From Archaeoglobaceae archaeon (GTDB taxonomy: Archaea > Halobacteriota > Archaeoglobi > Archaeoglobales > Archaeoglobaceae): DNA of 64,000 nucleotides. Position 1 is the stretch's first letter. Every line of letters begins with the position of its first letter. The stretch covers positions 53,388 through 117,387 of the forward strand of contig JALSQI010000039.1 in assembly GCA_026985525.1 (NCBI GenBank). The letters run 5' to 3'. The notes below the pieces were generated by a model. It was not told where the DNA came from and ran no database searches. It worked only from the letters and a program-made list of their open reading frames with translations. Shown here piece by piece: positions 63,215-64,000 of this stretch. Both the position numbers and the translations under genes were made by a program.

Positions 63215-64000
63215 GTATCTGGTCGATGTCAACGTAGTGTTCAACTATTTCTCTAAAGCGCTTGAGCTTTTTCTCCCCTCTTATTCTAACTCTACCAAAA
63301 GCTTTTCCGAGTTTTTCTGCCGTAGTTAGCGTGTCTTCTTTAACGAGTATTACTGGTACTCCATACTTTTCCGCCATACCTATTATCGTAGCGGGTGGCT
63401 CTAAATTGCCCGTCAAAATTAAACACTTAACTCCAGAATCTATTGCAACCGCGTGTAAATCTGCTCTATCTCCACCAGTAACTACTGCGATATTTCTGGA
63501 ACTCCTAAAGTAACTCGAAGCAGCTTGAGGTGACATCGCTCCGATAAGAAAGTTCTCAATAAGTGTATCTTCCTTAGGCTCTACTAAGTAAACTCCGTTT
63601 AAAGCTTTTCTTATCTCCTCCACACTTAAACCTGCAAGCATATCATCCTTAGGTAACATCCCTACCAATTTTACACCACTTGGTTCCAGAATTCTCGAAG
63701 CTATCGTTCCAAAGTATGTTCTTTTAAAGCCAGTAACTTGATTTATTACTGCAAGCATATCTCCAATTATCTTCGAAGCTGAGAGAAGTCTGTCTATCGT
63801 GAAATCTCCAGAATACTTAGCAACCATGAGGACTTTGGAAGAAAGAATTGTAGCCACGTCGATGTCGCTTAAACCTATAGCTTCTCCAGCAAAATATCCC
63901 ATAGAGCCTTCGACGAAGACCAAATCTTTATCCTTTGCAATGTTAGAGAAGGAATCTATTACTATTTTTCTCAACTCCACTGGATCAGAAGAAAGCATAA
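63192..64000 (-). CDS. DRTGG-domain, BioD/phosphotransacetylase-N-like protein (truncated by window end)
   Basis: At least 268 aa are present; the frame runs to the window edge, so the N-terminus with its expected P-loop is missing and the Met at 63998 is probably internal. The visible part has a dethiobiotin-synthetase-like half ([22 protein letters not shown]) and a DRTGG domain (AAMSPQ-like [35 protein letters not shown]). Such proteins resemble the N-terminal part of bacterial Pta; their role in archaea is unclear. Confidence 0.75.
   Translation of the reverse strand, partial: MLSSDPVELRKIVIDSFSNIAKDKDLVFVEGSMGYFAGEAIGLSDIDVATILSSKVLMVAKYSGDFTIDRLLSASKIIGDMLAVINQVTGFKRTYFGTIASRILEPSGVKLVGMLPKDDMLAGLSVEEIRKALNGVYLVEPKEDTLIENFLIGAMSPQAASSYFRSSRNIAVVTGGDRADLHAVAIDSGVKCLILTGNLEPPATIIGMAEKYGVPVILVKEDTLTTAEKLGKAFGRVRIRGEKKLKRFREIVEHYVDIDQILRTLGLS

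Overview
The window reads as one contiguous, AT-rich, densely coding stretch of archaeal chromosome. Archaeal information-processing genes dominate: aIF5B, the L7Ae/S28e/L24e cluster, PriS and GINS, Hel308, ATP-dependent ligase, the exosome superoperon, proteasome alpha, RNase P proteins Rpp30 and Pop5, and Nob1. The metabolic genes point to the Euryarchaeota, most likely the Archaeoglobales: a Fae-Hps fusion, menaquinone synthesis by the futalosine route (MqnE), stand-alone PycA, NikR, geranylgeranyl-reductase-family proteins, an acetate/succinate permease and a thiolase. That placement is inferred from gene content; no rRNA is present to confirm it. I saw no insertion sequence, prophage or CRISPR array.

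Layout. 1-7.7 kb: DUF1152 protein, malate dehydrogenase and a CoA-disulfide-reductase-like flavoprotein on the minus strand; two MoeA paralogues and NikR on the plus strand; LeuD. 7.7-12.5 kb: a DUF1998 helicase, a coiled-coil protein and Hel308. 12.6-15.8 kb: rpl7ae-rps28e-rpl24e-ndk-infB, with a kink-turn-like leader before rpl7ae. 15.9-20.9 kb: DNA ligase, converging on metK-rps27e-rpl44e-gins51-priS. 21-25.1 kb: an accessory patch with an MFS-like protein overlapping a MinD-like ATPase, three zinc-ribbon proteins and a SatP permease. 25.1-30.6 kb: polyprenyl synthase, MqnE, an AglJ-like glycosyltransferase, a GfcR/PyrE-like regulator, Nob1 and biotin carboxylase. 30.7-43.3 kb: transporter, haem genes (hemA, hemB), Fae-Hps, GlyRS, PurS, a GGR-family reductase, a THEP1 NTPase, Trm1, ThiL and LeuA. 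43.3-44.3 kb: a GC-rich structured RNA, a DUF445 protein and tRNA-Val. 44.3-48.8 kb: LarE-like protein, SurE, a GPN GTPase and PurL. 48.8-54.8 kb: the archaeal exosome superoperon. 54.9-64 kb: an unknown membrane protein, a winged-helix regulator, an ORP-like ATPase trio, thiolase, an anion transporter, a PhoU-type regulator, ArgG and a truncated DRTGG-domain protein.

Most interesting signals. (1) The tandem moeA genes share a perfectly identical 267-bp, codon-aligned block inside otherwise diverged paralogues, which is the mark of recent gene conversion. (2) The 43.35-43.56 kb minus strand folds into three successive H/ACA guide hairpins. Each has a 7-8 bp basal stem, a 7+8 nt pocket, a kink-turn with tandem G.A pairs and a 3-nt bulge ending in U, and an ANA box. 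(3) A box C/D guide RNA lies antisense just after the phoU-like gene. (4) The rpl7ae leader carries a kink-turn-like element next to its ribosome binding site, so L7Ae could control its own mRNA; L7Ae also binds the RNAs in (2) and (3). (5) A perfect 24-bp palindrome covers the nikR promoter.
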